Source: Scytonema sp. UIC 10036
GTDB taxonomy: Bacteria > Cyanobacteriota > Cyanobacteriia > Cyanobacteriales > Nostocaceae
Assembly (NCBI RefSeq): GCF_009725235.1
Contig: NZ_WJFC01000014.1
Coordinates: 48,135 to 112,134, forward strand
Length of the DNA stretch: 64,000 bases
Reading direction: 5' to 3'
The notes under the pieces were generated by a model. The model saw only the letters and a program-made list of their open reading frames with translations, was not told the DNA's origin and did not search any database. How positions within the stretch are numbered: position 1 is the first letter of the stretch; each line of letters starts with the position of its first letter. The position numbers were made by a program, and so were the translations under genes. Below are positions 9,131 through 18,272 of this stretch, in pieces.

Positions 9131-9590
9131 TCAGAACGTGTATGAAATGGTTCCTTGTACTGTGAATGGCGCATCAGGGTAAATAATGTTTCTACTTTGA
9201 GATGTCTCGTAATATTCAACGCCAAAGAGATTTCTGATATTGAGCGCAACCCGCCACGTATCGCGTTTGTAGAAGATGGTGGCATCTGTTCTGAAGTAGC
9301 TTGGCAATTCAAATGTGTTCAATGAATCCCCAGGTCTATCTCCAACAAAAAATAATCCAAGTCCTCCTCCAAAACCTTTCAAACCGCCATTCTGAATTTG
9401 GTAAGTTGTCCAAAGACTGGCAGTATGTTGAGCTGAGTTAGACAATCGATTACCAATGGGAATTGTGTTGTCTTCCGTGACACGGGCATCAATATAGGCA
9501 TAGGTTGCAATAATGTTCCAACCGGGCAAAATTTCGCCAATCACATCCAACTCAAAGGCAAAGTCTTTTCTCCCACCACTGTCACTCGTA
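9131..9590 (-). pseudogene. TonB-dependent siderophore receptor, C-terminal remnant
   Basis: The minus-strand frame encodes the last ~150 residues of a ferrichrome/FhuA-type TonB receptor barrel: DFAFELDVIGEILPGWN, YAYIDARVTEDNTIPIGNRL and the terminal strand TVQGTISYTF. The signal peptide, plug and most of the barrel (about 600 residues) are missing. Immediately upstream (9555-9648), one frame over, is a short AMIN-domain segment (ITVTNIDANTVRVTVVGE) of the type that precedes these receptors in cyanobacteria. The gene is therefore a deletion product retaining only bits of its two ends. Confidence 0.8.
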
Positions 9591-9896
9591 CAGTATTTGC
9601 ATCAATATTTGTGACTGTAATCTCAGTAATTCCCTCCACTGTCCTGAAAGCATAAACCAAAACTCTAGGGGATGTGGATGGTCAATGCTTTGTATGATTA
9701 AATTGTCAGGGCGCTGACAGCTCTCAATTTCCAACAATAAACCTTGTCGCAATTCAATTCGCCGATGATATCCTTCTCCTAATGTTTGGGGAAACTTGCA
9801 GGTCACATCTAATTGATCGTCGGGGTCATGATGTTGGTTTTGATCGACTTCTTGAAAGAGTTCCTCGTGCGCTTGTTGGGAAATAGTAATAGTCAT
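9582..9896 (-). pseudogene. AraC-family (PchR-like) regulator, N-terminal remnant
   Basis: Residues 1-80 (MTITISQQAHEELFQEVDQN, then DVTCKFPQTLGEGYHRRIEL) match the N-terminal ligand-binding part of the AraC-type gene at 18273-18960. The similarity ends at FWFMLSGQW, where the sequence runs into the AMIN/receptor remnant. The AraC DNA-binding domain is missing. In cyanobacteria these regulators usually sit next to siderophore receptors, so this is one eroded locus. Confidence 0.75.
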
Positions 9897-10518
9897 GATT
9901 AATTAAACAGGAGCTTATTGAGATTAATTATTACTATTTTCTTAGCCCTACACAAGCTAGATAAGCTCTCATCTTGAGGTGTCAAATTTCTCACCAGTCT
10001 ATGTAAGAATATTGCCCCAAACATTTAGCCGATCGCTGTTTAAATTTGTGCGATCGCATGGCAGCGCCGCCGTACCCGGCTTATCGTGCTTGTACCTTTA
10101 GCCTTAGCATCTACCCCTGTTAAGGTGTACTAACAAAGTACTAGCTCAAAGCCTGATTCTTACGTCGCACCCCCAGGGCAAACGCATCTAAAAAGGCAGG
10201 GGAAGCAGGGAGGTAGGGGAGGCAGGGGAGGTTGGGAAACTGGTAAGTGTAGAAATTTAAGTTCGAGTCGTGGTGATTACCCATAACAGTTAATAAAATT
10301 GGCATCAACTGCTGAATTTTAGGGACTAAAAGCAGCCTGATAAAGGGAGTATTAAATAAAGAAACTGTTAGCATTTTTTGGCTAAATAATTCAATTAAAT
10401 TTTCCCAACTTCTGAGGCAAGTTCCTGTCAAAAACTAACATATATAGAGCAACTACAGAAGTGAATGTAAATGATATCTTTAGCTGTTCAACGATTAATT
10501 AACCAGGGGGATGGATTG
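9897..10518. other. Intergenic: G-rich simple repeat and a 36-bp sequence shared with 18242-18276
   Basis: No gene is supported. At 10009-10044 a sequence beginning ATATTGCCCCAAACATTTAG recurs with about three changes at 18242-18276, both beside AraC-type remnants. At 10196-10240 there is a purine-rich simple repeat (GGCAGGGGAAGCAGGGAGGT type); a similar one on the other strand lies at 16800-16870. Open frames here are repeat artefacts. Confidence 0.6.
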
Positions 10519-10949
10519 TTAATCATATTGACGCTCACCAGACAAAACTTGATTGTAGCGGACGTAAAGTTCTTGTCCAGTAGATACTTCTATGTAACCA
10601 CATTTGATAGCAAAGTCAATCCAAGGAGCGTGTTTCCGCAGCTTCAGCTTCACAATCATTCAATTTTGCAATAAAAGCCGCAACAAGACCGCCTTTTCCT
10701 CCAAGCTTCTGCCAGATTAGCACAAACGGAGCGTGAACAACGACGAATTTGATCGGTTAAAGCATATTTTTCTTCAAGTTTATCTCGTCTACAACGTCTA
10801 CAACGTATACCCTGTATATGTTTGACGTTGTGTATATCTTCTACAACATAATGAAAGTCCATCGTGCGCTCGATAACTAACGGTTGCTTCTTTGCCATAA
10901 ATATTCTAGCGTCCGTCCTTTTCAAACTATTGTTTCTAGAGGTATCCAT
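10519..10949 (-). pseudogene. Four-helix-bundle protein (TIGR02436/Avd-like family), frameshifted
   Basis: The minus strand encodes EEKYALTDQIRRCSRSVCAN then LAEAWRKRR, the core motif of the four-helix-bundle family. The family sequence then continues in a second frame (AAFIAKLNDCEAEAAET) and a third (PWIDFAIKCGYIEVSTGQEL) to a stop at 10519-10521. The N-terminus (DTSRNNSLKRTDARIFMAKK) looks intact, but the segment before EEKY is garbled around a GTTGTAGAC tandem duplication. At least two frameshifts make it non-functional as read. Related proteins include Avd of diversity-generating retroelements, but no reverse transcriptase is nearby. Confidence 0.7.
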
Positions 10950-11065
10950 TCGTCAGTAATTTCTCAAACTAAAATGCCCCCTTTAGTGCCTTGACTTGCT
11001 TAAACTAAGCCTTGTTCTTGAGCTAATTTAAACCACTTTGAGAAAGAATCAGTAATTTGATGAAG

Positions 11066-11854
11066 TTATTCAGAATCAGTGAAATTTGGTGTCCAACCTT
11101 CTTCTAATGCTTGTCTGAACAGTCCAGCTTTTGATTGAATTTTTGGCTGACTCTTTAAATATTCCTCGATGGCCAATAGAGCATTAAAAATTTCCAGTTG
11201 TGTTTTAGATTCGAGAATTTTCTTAAGTGTAGCATTCATTTTAATTCCTAGACTTGATAGTTTCATCCGCAATTGTTCCTCAACTTCACTCTCCCTAAAA
11301 TTTGGCGGGAATTTTTGATTAATAAGAAGAGTCTCCGGGGGAATTTCTCTCAAATTAGTTTGAGAAGCTAGGAATTCATTTCTGACTCTTTCCAGTTCTA
11401 AGTTCAGAATTTTAATTTCTGATTTCTGTCTCATATTTTCTTGTTGAATCCGGTCTAACAAATCTAGTTTAATTCCTAGTTGATAAAGCTCGCCAGTCAT
11501 TTGTTCATTTTGTCTCTTCAACTCTTTTTTTTCAAATTCAATCATCTTAATTCTTGAGCGCAACTGTTGAATGATAACTTGTTTAGATTTTTCTGATGCA
11601 GTTTGAGGACGAGTTAAGATTTTTGCTTGCTTAACTTGTTTATCCCGAATTTCTTGAATACGGTCTTTAACTTCCGGATATTTATATAGATAACTAACAC
11701 TTACATTTGCTTCCCTAGCAATATTGCCAAAAGAAAGGCGCTCATCATTCTTTAGCAGTTTATGAATGGCGAGTTCGGTCCGCTCAATACAATCTTGTTT
11801 GCGTTGTTGTTGCGTTGCATTTAGTTTAGCTATTCTTTTTTCTTTTCCATTCAT
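11066..11854 (-). CDS. TnpC-like transposition accessory protein (DUF6262) of a Tn554-like element
   Basis: The 262-residue protein starts with a helix-turn-helix-like segment (LSFGNIAREANVSVSYLYKY, residues ~40-60) followed by long coiled-coil helices rich in E, K, Q and R (residues 65-165). This is the layout of DUF6262 proteins encoded as the third gene in Tn554-type transposons. It is longer than the 125-residue TnpC of Tn554 itself. It is co-directional with two tyrosine recombinases and starts 32 bp after the tnpB-like stop. Likely role: DNA binding that sets the orientation or frequency of insertion. Confidence 0.75.
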   Translation of the reverse strand: MNGKEKRIAKLNATQQQRKQDCIERTELAIHKLLKNDERLSFGNIAREANVSVSYLYKYPEVKDRIQEIRDKQVKQAKILTRPQTASEKSKQVIIQQLRSRIKMIEFEKKELKRQNEQMTGELYQLGIKLDLLDRIQQENMRQKSEIKILNLELERVRNEFLASQTNLREIPPETLLINQKFPPNFRESEVEEQLRMKLSSLGIKMNATLKKILESKTQLEIFNALLAIEEYLKSQPKIQSKAGLFRQALEEGWTPNFTDSE

Positions 11855-11886
11855 ATGATTCTTCTATACCAGACGATCGGGGCTAT

Positions 11887-13791
11887 TTACTGATTACCAG
11901 ACTCCAATGTATTAAGAATTTTTTCTAAATTATCCTTGACTCTTTTATTCATTTCTGCATGACGTTGCCAATCTTTTTCTTCAGCATTTTTGAGAATTTT
12001 TTTGGTGGATTCAAGTTGGGTTTTATGCTGTTCTAAAAACTCGATAGTTGTGCGAAAATCACCACAGGTAAGGCAAGCATTAGCATGAGGGCATTCACCT
12101 AATATAATTGGTCTAGCACAAGAACCATTAGGTAAAGATTGAGCTAATACTTTTTTCTTAAGAATGTGTAAGTCTAAATTATTGTCTATTTCTGGATTTG
12201 TAGATTCAACAACTTCACCAGCAACATTTACTACTCTAATATCATGATATTTAGCTATTTCTTTTTTCAAAGTTTGGTCATAAATGTGAGCATAAACTTG
12301 AGTCATTGTCGGAGAATCATGACCTAAATATTTTTGAACAATGTGATGCGGAACACCATTATTAATCATGCTTGTGCCTACAGTATGACGACATTGATGA
12401 GGATGAAAGTGCCAGAGATTTCCGTTCTCATCACAGATATTATTTTCAACTATAAGTAGATTGATATTTTTGATAAAACTTTGTTTTCCCCTAGCTCTAT
12501 CTTTTCTTCTTGGTGAAGGAAAAAGAAACCAAACGTCCTGACCATATTTCTCTTTAGTTTTCTGTTGTTGTTCTTGAATTATGATAGTAACTTCACGAGT
12601 AATAGGAATAGTAATTTCTTTCTTCATTTTGGTTTGGTAATATTGCAGAAAAAAATCCCCAGAACTATCTTGTTTAATACAATTCATCGAAAGATTACAT
12701 AATTCACTAATTCGCATTCCACAACTTATCAAAATTAAATACATTCTTTGATCAACTCGCTCGGGAATTTTCTCCAAGTTTTTATTTATAGCTTCCATGA
12801 CACTTTCGGGAATATATTTAGGTGTTCTACTCCGATTGTATCGGGGGAAATCATCTTGATAAAATAGCTGAATACCAGTTATATCGAGCCATTTTTCTCT
12901 AGAGCATATTTCCAAAAAGTCTTTGAGACTTGTGAGAATTTTATGATGAGTTTGATCTGTGAAATTTTGACTTTTTAAATAGCTCAAAAAAGCTAGAACA
13001 AGATGGCGATTGATTTGGCAAGGCACAACCGAAGAATATTGTTGTTCAATAAAATCCGAGAACTGAACTAAGGCATAAAGTCTGAAACGACAAAGTGAAG
13101 TAGAAACAAGCGCTAACTTATATTTGATGAATTTTTTAGAAGAGTTCCGTAACCAATCTTGCTTAATCGGCGTAAAATCAAATTTATTTTTATCTACTAA
13201 ATTGTCTAGATGAAAATTTAACTTTCTTAAATCCCAAATATCTTTATCATATTCATCTCTGTCATCATAATAATCGAAGATGGTTTGATAAAGAACACCG
13301 AAAGTATAAATAGTCTCATCTTTGGCTGTATATTTTTTACGTTTTTTTTCTTTTGTAATCATCTCGTATTCTCTCTGAGAAAAAATTTGATTTCTGATGA
13401 GATAGCTGGTCAATAGTTCTGACCACTGTTTGACTTCTAACTCAATGATTGAACTGACTAGATTTTCACAATTTTGCAAAAATTTGATAAGATAATTAAT
13501 TTTCGTGGCTTTGGCTTGATGAAGAGTAACCCATCCCCATTCTTTTGTGATTATCTTTTGATAGCAAGCATATTTAATTTCTGTTTTCAGAATATTAGGC
13601 AACCCTTCAAAATAAATATATACTCCTCTGATATCATTAGAGCCTTTCAATGGATTCTCATTGGGATTCCATGTATCATCTGCCCAATAACCCTTTAACT
13701 CCTCTTGCATTTCAACGTACTTAATTCTTGACCATTTAATCTGAGAAGATGATGGCTGTGTTGGTTGAATATAGTTTATGTTGCCTGACAT
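11887..13791 (-). CDS. TnpB-like tyrosine recombinase of a Tn554-like transposon
   Basis: The 634-residue protein has a large N-terminal DNA-binding part and a tyrosine-recombinase catalytic domain at about residues 340-510. Catalytic elements are ISCGMRISELCNL (Arg I), HFHPHQCRHTVGTSM (HxxR) and LGHDSPTMTQVYAHI (nucleophile Tyr). A Cys/His cluster follows (SCARPIILGECPHANACLTCGDF), as in TnpB of Tn554, then a C-terminal coiled coil. It overlaps the upstream tnpA-like gene by 16 bp. Length matches Tn554 TnpB (~630). The gene appears intact. Confidence 0.85.
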   Translation of the reverse strand: MSGNINYIQPTQPSSSQIKWSRIKYVEMQEELKGYWADDTWNPNENPLKGSNDIRGVYIYFEGLPNILKTEIKYACYQKIITKEWGWVTLHQAKATKINYLIKFLQNCENLVSSIIELEVKQWSELLTSYLIRNQIFSQREYEMITKEKKRKKYTAKDETIYTFGVLYQTIFDYYDDRDEYDKDIWDLRKLNFHLDNLVDKNKFDFTPIKQDWLRNSSKKFIKYKLALVSTSLCRFRLYALVQFSDFIEQQYSSVVPCQINRHLVLAFLSYLKSQNFTDQTHHKILTSLKDFLEICSREKWLDITGIQLFYQDDFPRYNRSRTPKYIPESVMEAINKNLEKIPERVDQRMYLILISCGMRISELCNLSMNCIKQDSSGDFFLQYYQTKMKKEITIPITREVTIIIQEQQQKTKEKYGQDVWFLFPSPRRKDRARGKQSFIKNINLLIVENNICDENGNLWHFHPHQCRHTVGTSMINNGVPHHIVQKYLGHDSPTMTQVYAHIYDQTLKKEIAKYHDIRVVNVAGEVVESTNPEIDNNLDLHILKKKVLAQSLPNGSCARPIILGECPHANACLTCGDFRTTIEFLEQHKTQLESTKKILKNAEEKDWQRHAEMNKRVKDNLEKILNTLESGNQ

Positions 13792-14882
13792 TTGTTCTGC
13801 TCTTGGTTTTTTAAATATTTTTGGTACTCGGTTTTCAAGTCATCATCTAGTAAATGAACATAAGTATTAACAGTAGTTTGAATATCGCTATGTCCCAATC
13901 GCTTTTGAACATAGCTCATATCCCATCCGGCTCTAATTAAATTAGTTGCGTGGCTATGTCTTAATAAGTGAGCACTGGCATAAATATTAGTTTTTTTACT
14001 AAGACGACGGAATAAACTATCTACTGCTGAATATTGAAGCGGTGTTCCTGGTTCTACTTTCTGACTCCAAATACTTACAAACACATAATCTGAGTCAACA
14101 TTTTCTGGATATTCTTCAATTAGATAATCAGAATAAAATCTCATGACTTCTTTATTAACATGAATTATTCTGTTTCCACTTTTGGCTTTAGCTTGGTTGA
14201 AATTATCAAGTCTATTTGTGATTTTTATTTCATTTTTACCTCCGGTTGCCATATCTTCATGCCTTAACCCTAATGCTTCTCCGATACGCATTCCTGTTTC
14301 ATAGAGAAGGCAAATTAAGAATTTATCTCTCATGTGATTACAGGCCTTAATTAAATTCTTTACTTGTTCATCATTTAGACAACCAGGGAAGGTTTTAGGC
14401 TCTTTAACTTTTAATAATCTCGTCTTGGCTAATTTTCCTTTGCTAATATGATGTAAAAATGGTTTGTATTGACGAACCGAATTCACTCCATAACGATAGG
14501 CTTCTATCCCTTCAGTCTTTCCTAAACGTTCGTAGAACTCATAGAAGGAGGCTACAGTAGTTAAAGCATGGTTAATAGTTTTCTCTGACCTTTTGGACTG
14601 TTGTGGATGAAGTGGTATAGTTCCTGGTTTTGGATTTCTCAGCCAATGAATAAACTCTGATAGTTGCGACAAATTAACTTCTTTCCAGTCTAAATAGCTT
14701 TGCTGTAAATACTCCCAGTAGAGTTTTAGGTTTCGTGCATAACTAGCAATAGTGTTCGGCGATCTTCTCAGACTTTCAAGATAGCGTAAATATTTGGATA
14801 TCGGTTCAACAGGTAGATAGTTATCATCCAACACCAACCAAATTGTTTTGCCGTTTTCTAATTGTCCTTTCTGTACTTTCAT
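13776..14882 (-). CDS. TnpA-like tyrosine recombinase of a Tn554-like transposon
   Basis: I choose the Met at 14882 (MKVQKGQLENGKTIWLVLDD), giving about 368 residues; the open frame extends 16 codons further up without family similarity. The N-terminal SAM-like core-binding domain (SPNTIASYARNLKLYWEYLQ) is followed by the catalytic domain with LLYETGMRIGEALGL (Arg I), SAHLLRHSHATNLIRAG (HxxR) and LGHSDIQTTVNTYVHL (Tyr). With the two following genes it forms the A-B-C set that defines Tn554-like elements, which transpose without terminal inverted repeats or target duplication. The element's ends cannot be placed by inspection. Confidence 0.85.
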   Translation of the reverse strand: MKVQKGQLENGKTIWLVLDDNYLPVEPISKYLRYLESLRRSPNTIASYARNLKLYWEYLQQSYLDWKEVNLSQLSEFIHWLRNPKPGTIPLHPQQSKRSEKTINHALTTVASFYEFYERLGKTEGIEAYRYGVNSVRQYKPFLHHISKGKLAKTRLLKVKEPKTFPGCLNDEQVKNLIKACNHMRDKFLICLLYETGMRIGEALGLRHEDMATGGKNEIKITNRLDNFNQAKAKSGNRIIHVNKEVMRFYSDYLIEEYPENVDSDYVFVSIWSQKVEPGTPLQYSAVDSLFRRLSKKTNIYASAHLLRHSHATNLIRAGWDMSYVQKRLGHSDIQTTVNTYVHLLDDDLKTEYQKYLKNQEQNKCQAT

Positions 14883-15245
14883 ATAAATATTGTACATGAT
14901 ATAGAAACAATCAGCAAAGAATTTACACAATAAACTTCAATAAAGTTTGTCGGCTCTTGTTGTTGTTGTTATAGAATCTAATTATTTCATTGGAGATAAT
15001 CCACAGGAAATCTTTTAGACAACTCAAAAATTTCCATGGCTACAGAAAAAGCAATTTTATAAATTCCTAAATCTTTATGGTCTTTGAGCGGTTCTAAGCG
15101 TCATTTTCCTTACCTTCATAGTATGAATCATACCTGAGATCTTTATAGAATTTTTTCTGAGGATAGACTCCGAGCATCAAGTCTTCACAAACATGACCAA
15201 TTACTAGTATAATTTATTTTCAGAAACTTGATTCAACAAAATTGA
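14883..15245. other. Intergenic between two mobile elements
   Basis: No complete gene. The minus strand has an open stretch (CEDLMLGVYPQKKFYKDLRY, ends ENDA) around 15110-15200 that could be a fragment of a gene disrupted by insertion, but I cannot name it. One end of the Tn554-like element probably lies here. Confidence 0.35.
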
Positions 15246-16442
15246 TTATTTTGAAACTAATTGTAAAACTTGACTTAAGTAGTTGTCGTCCATTGCGGCT
15301 AAAAATTGTTTATTTTTAATTCCTATCTTCTTGCTCTTTTCTTGACCTAAAAGATTAATGGCTATCCGACGAAGAACAGCAAAATTCTCAGGTGCATTAT
15401 CTTTCCGAATTCGGCAGTCGTCCTCACTAAAAGCAACATCCAGCACCCAGTGGAGAGAATTTTCAACTCCCCAATGACTGCGTATCGCTCTACCTAATTT
15501 TTCGGCGTCATTGTTTAAACTACAAATATAATAACGAGTTTCCACAGTAGTTTTACCATCCACAGTTCTGACTGATTCAACCATCCCTATACTATTTAAA
15601 TTAACCCATTGATGATTTGGGTCTATCTGCTGCGCTATATTTGACAACATTAAATAATTCCGTATTTCTTCTCTTCCATGACTTTTTTCACGGGTATGAT
15701 AACTGCTATGGCTGTATCCATCAAATTTTTTGGCGATGGCGTCTTGAAATATTTGCTCTACGTTTTTATACAGATTCTTTTGATTCTTTTTTAGCGTAAT
15801 CACGTAATCTCCTTGCTGCTCGGTAATTAATTTCACTATGTTTTTCTGACACCCCATTGCATCAATTGTTACTAGACAACCAGCAACATCTAAGATTTTA
15901 ATCAGTTCGGGAATTGCTTTGATTTCATTTGATTTTTTATCGACTTTTCGTTGTCCTAAAACTAATCGATTTGCCGTTGCCCATGCATTAATCATATGGA
16001 TAGCTGCTTTATCTTTTCCTTTCTCATAAGAGCCTTTTAAACTTTTTCCGTCAATTGCTATAATTTCTGATTCCGTTGTTTTACTAATAGATTGAATCCA
16101 CTGGAAAAAACATTCTTGGAACTCTTGTGGATTGATTCGAGAAAACAACCTCGCAAAAGTATCATGTGATGGTGAGACCAGTCCTGAAGGAGGGTCTCCC
16201 TCCGCAGGGAACTGGCGAACCCGAAGGGTATACCATTTGGTAACTCTAAAAACTGTTTCAACCATTTCTGCTTGGCTTTTCCATAAGTTTCTATTGCTAC
16301 CCAACGAGGAAGCTCCACAGATCACAGCACAAATAGCAATCGTAATAATATCAATCAGCAAGTGCCGCTTTGTCCGATCTCTTCTTGGATCTGATAAATC
16401 AGCAAAGTGCTCAGCAATTGTTATTTTGGGTTTAATTTTCAT
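15246..16442 (-). pseudogene. ISAs1-family DDE transposase with a compensated internal frameshift
   Basis: The frame runs 398 residues and most of it is a normal ISAs1 transposase: N-terminal ITIAEHFADLSDPRRDRTKR, catalytic SEIIAIDGKSLKGS (first Asp), CLVTIDAMGCQKNI (second Asp) and HWGVENSLHWVLDVAFSEDD (Glu region). Residues ~48-95 are not family-like. An extra T near 16303 shifts the frame, so WVAIETYGKAKQKWLKQFLE is present but in another frame. A 56-bp palindromic element at 16173-16228 then splits NGIP from SHDTF. Because 1 + 56 = 57, the frame is restored. The product would carry a wrong 45-residue segment and is probably inactive. Confidence 0.85.
16173..16228. repeat. 56-bp palindromic dispersed element inserted in the ISAs1 transposase
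   Basis: The element runs from TGAGACCAGTCCTGAAGGAG to ACTGGCGAACCCGAAGGG, with internal symmetry GGGTCTCCCTCCGCAGGGA. It interrupts the transposase exactly between the codons for GIP and SHD, and removing 56 bp restores the family sequence. This kind of GGCGAACCCGAAGGG-bearing palindrome is recognised as a dispersed repeat in heterocystous cyanobacteria (recalled, not searched). Confidence 0.8.
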
Positions 16443-17100
16443 ACCAATTGAACCAGAGGTACTCCATTTTGGCTTGATAGTACCACAAGGCTCCTTAATT
16501 ACCTACTTTCAATGAAGCACTTGGACAAAAGTCTAGAATCCACATATATAGGTGAGATTTGTCAGGCTGCGCTCTCAACACTGTCTATGACTCTTAATTC
16601 ATAGTTTGGCTCAAATCTGACACCAAGAAAACTTAATGTCGTTTTGATATACACTACTATTTCTTCGGCTCTTATTTTACTAATTAAGAGCTAAGAAAAA
16701 CATTGCCGCTTTATTGCACTGCTTTTGATTAAGCCATTGATGATACCGATTAGGTGTAAGATCTCAGTTGACCGACTGCTCCGCGTGCTTCCTCTACCGA
16801 GCGAGCTCCCCCTCTCCCCTCTTCCCTGCCTCAATAGCTTCCCCTGCTTCCCCTGCCTCCTCTGCCTTGATTTTAGATGCGTTTTCCCTGCGTCGCACCC
16901 CAATCCTAAAATCTAAAATTGATGCAAATATTAATTTTTAGCTTCCAAATTTTAATGGGTGCGAAGCTAAACCCGTTCTCTGAAGGATAAACGTTCTTGG
17001 CGGCAAACCCTTGGTTGTTAGCGACAGACATAATTTTTGAAAATAGAGTACCTATTAGCTTAAGAAACATCTACAAAGTAAGGAGTTTTATCATTATAAA
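16443..17100. other. Intergenic region with pyrimidine-rich simple repeat
   Basis: No gene is supported. At 16800-16870 there is a C/T-rich simple repeat (CTTCCCCTGCTTCCCCTGCC type), the complement of the repeat at 10196-10240; open frames over it are artefacts. The right end of the ISAs1 element should lie at about 16450-16520, but I could not match terminal repeats by eye. Confidence 0.5.
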
Positions 17101-17385
17101 TTACTCCTGATTTTGCTCGGAATTAAGATGAATTTTTTGCTCTCGTATTCTCTCTATAATTCTTTTTTCTGCTGCCTCTAATTGAGCAAGTTCTTCTAAG
17201 GTTTTTTGTTTCCTTTTTTGCACTACTTCTAAGTTCTTAATCAGGTATTTACCACTTAAATAGTAATCAAACGTTCGTAATGCTTCTTCATCCGATATTT
17301 CTCTCCCAGTACAAGGACTACTTTCTAGTTCTTCTGCTTCTTCAATTTGATTCTTAACTTGTTCCTGCATCACTTTTACCTCCAA
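17101..17385 (-). CDS. Small coiled-coil hypothetical protein
   Basis: The 94-residue protein is charged and helical. Residues 30-50 (SDEEALRTFDYYLSGKYLI) precede a coiled coil (VQKRKQKTLEELAQLEAAEK). No signal or membrane segment. Its start lies inside the end of the GNAT-like gene (10-bp overlap), so the two are a translationally coupled pair. I do not recognise a family. Confidence 0.5.
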   Translation of the reverse strand: MEVKVMQEQVKNQIEEAEELESSPCTGREISDEEALRTFDYYLSGKYLIKNLEVVQKRKQKTLEELAQLEAAEKRIIERIREQKIHLNSEQNQE

Positions 17386-17957
17386 CGTCTGATATGTTCC
17401 TCTAAAAATTGTAGCGCTCTTTCCTCCGTTAATATCATTTCCCTGGAACCATCTGGGTTCTCCTCGAAGCCAATCCTTCTATAAAACTCAATAGATCTAG
17501 GTATCGCTGCTACTTTAAATATTCCACTCACTTCATTAGGAGCAGAGGTCATTTCCTGAATAATATCAGCTATCAACCACTCAGCCGCTCCCCTACAAGT
17601 TTCAGATACGCTTCTAGGTAAACAATTCCAAGGTGCGGCGCAGACAATATCTAATAATATATGCTGTTGTCGTCCTTCATTCAAATAAATTTCCCCAATT
17701 CTGTATTCAATAATTGCACCAGCTTGAAGCATATCATTATTCACTACCCCTCTAAAATTGGTTGGCTCATCTCCAGAGACTTCTAATAAATCAAGACATA
17801 TATTTGCACAATCTCCAAATTTAGTTCCTAAAGCATTATTTCTATTACCACCATAAAACTCAATCAAATAATCCTGTATTTTATCTTGCCAATACAACAA
17901 GTTAGTAGCCACTAAATTATTAGCATAATTTACATAAACAAATTTATTTTTAGTCAT
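17376..17957 (-). CDS. Putative GNAT-fold protein
   Basis: The 193-residue protein has a C-terminal segment resembling the acceptor part of GNAT acetyltransferases (IPRSIEFYRRIGFEENPDGS, then EMILTEERALQFLEEH) and an upstream helix after CAAPWNCLPRS. The canonical acetyl-CoA loop (Q/RxxGxG/A) is not clear: CRGAAEWLIADII may replace it. Enzymatic activity is therefore uncertain. It precedes and overlaps a small coiled-coil gene. The pair could be a toxin-antitoxin-like module, but the small partner follows and lacks a DNA-binding domain. Confidence 0.5.
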   Translation of the reverse strand: MTKNKFVYVNYANNLVATNLLYWQDKIQDYLIEFYGGNRNNALGTKFGDCANICLDLLEVSGDEPTNFRGVVNNDMLQAGAIIEYRIGEIYLNEGRQQHILLDIVCAAPWNCLPRSVSETCRGAAEWLIADIIQEMTSAPNEVSGIFKVAAIPRSIEFYRRIGFEENPDGSREMILTEERALQFLEEHIRRWR

Positions 17958-18272
17958 ACATTGACATTAACAATCAAACATATATCTTTCCAATTCTCAC
18001 CGATAGCGCTTATGACAACTATGACGGCATATCCACCCCCACTGTATCCCCTTCAAAACGCTTTGTAACAAAACCCCAGCACACATTTGATCTGAGGTTT
18101 GAAGAGGCGAACTGCATCCATCTACTCTATCAAATAGCGATCGCGCTTTCATGCCCCCTCGTGCGATAGCTTCGCTGGTGCCAAGGGCAGATCGCTTCAA
18201 GACGAGACGCGCTCTTTACGCTGCTGCTCCAGTGTATCAGGATATTGCCCCAAACATTTAGCTGATGACTGT
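17958..18272. other. Intergenic: nothing but a shared 36-bp sequence at its end
   Basis: Open frames here are HIP1-containing noise. 18242-18276 repeats the sequence found at 10009-10044 (see that entry). Confidence 0.5.

Noticed and set aside
10141..10431. 96-codon minus-strand frame
   Set aside because: It runs over a purine-rich simple repeat and has no family-like features; the same repeat gives frames at 16691-16916.
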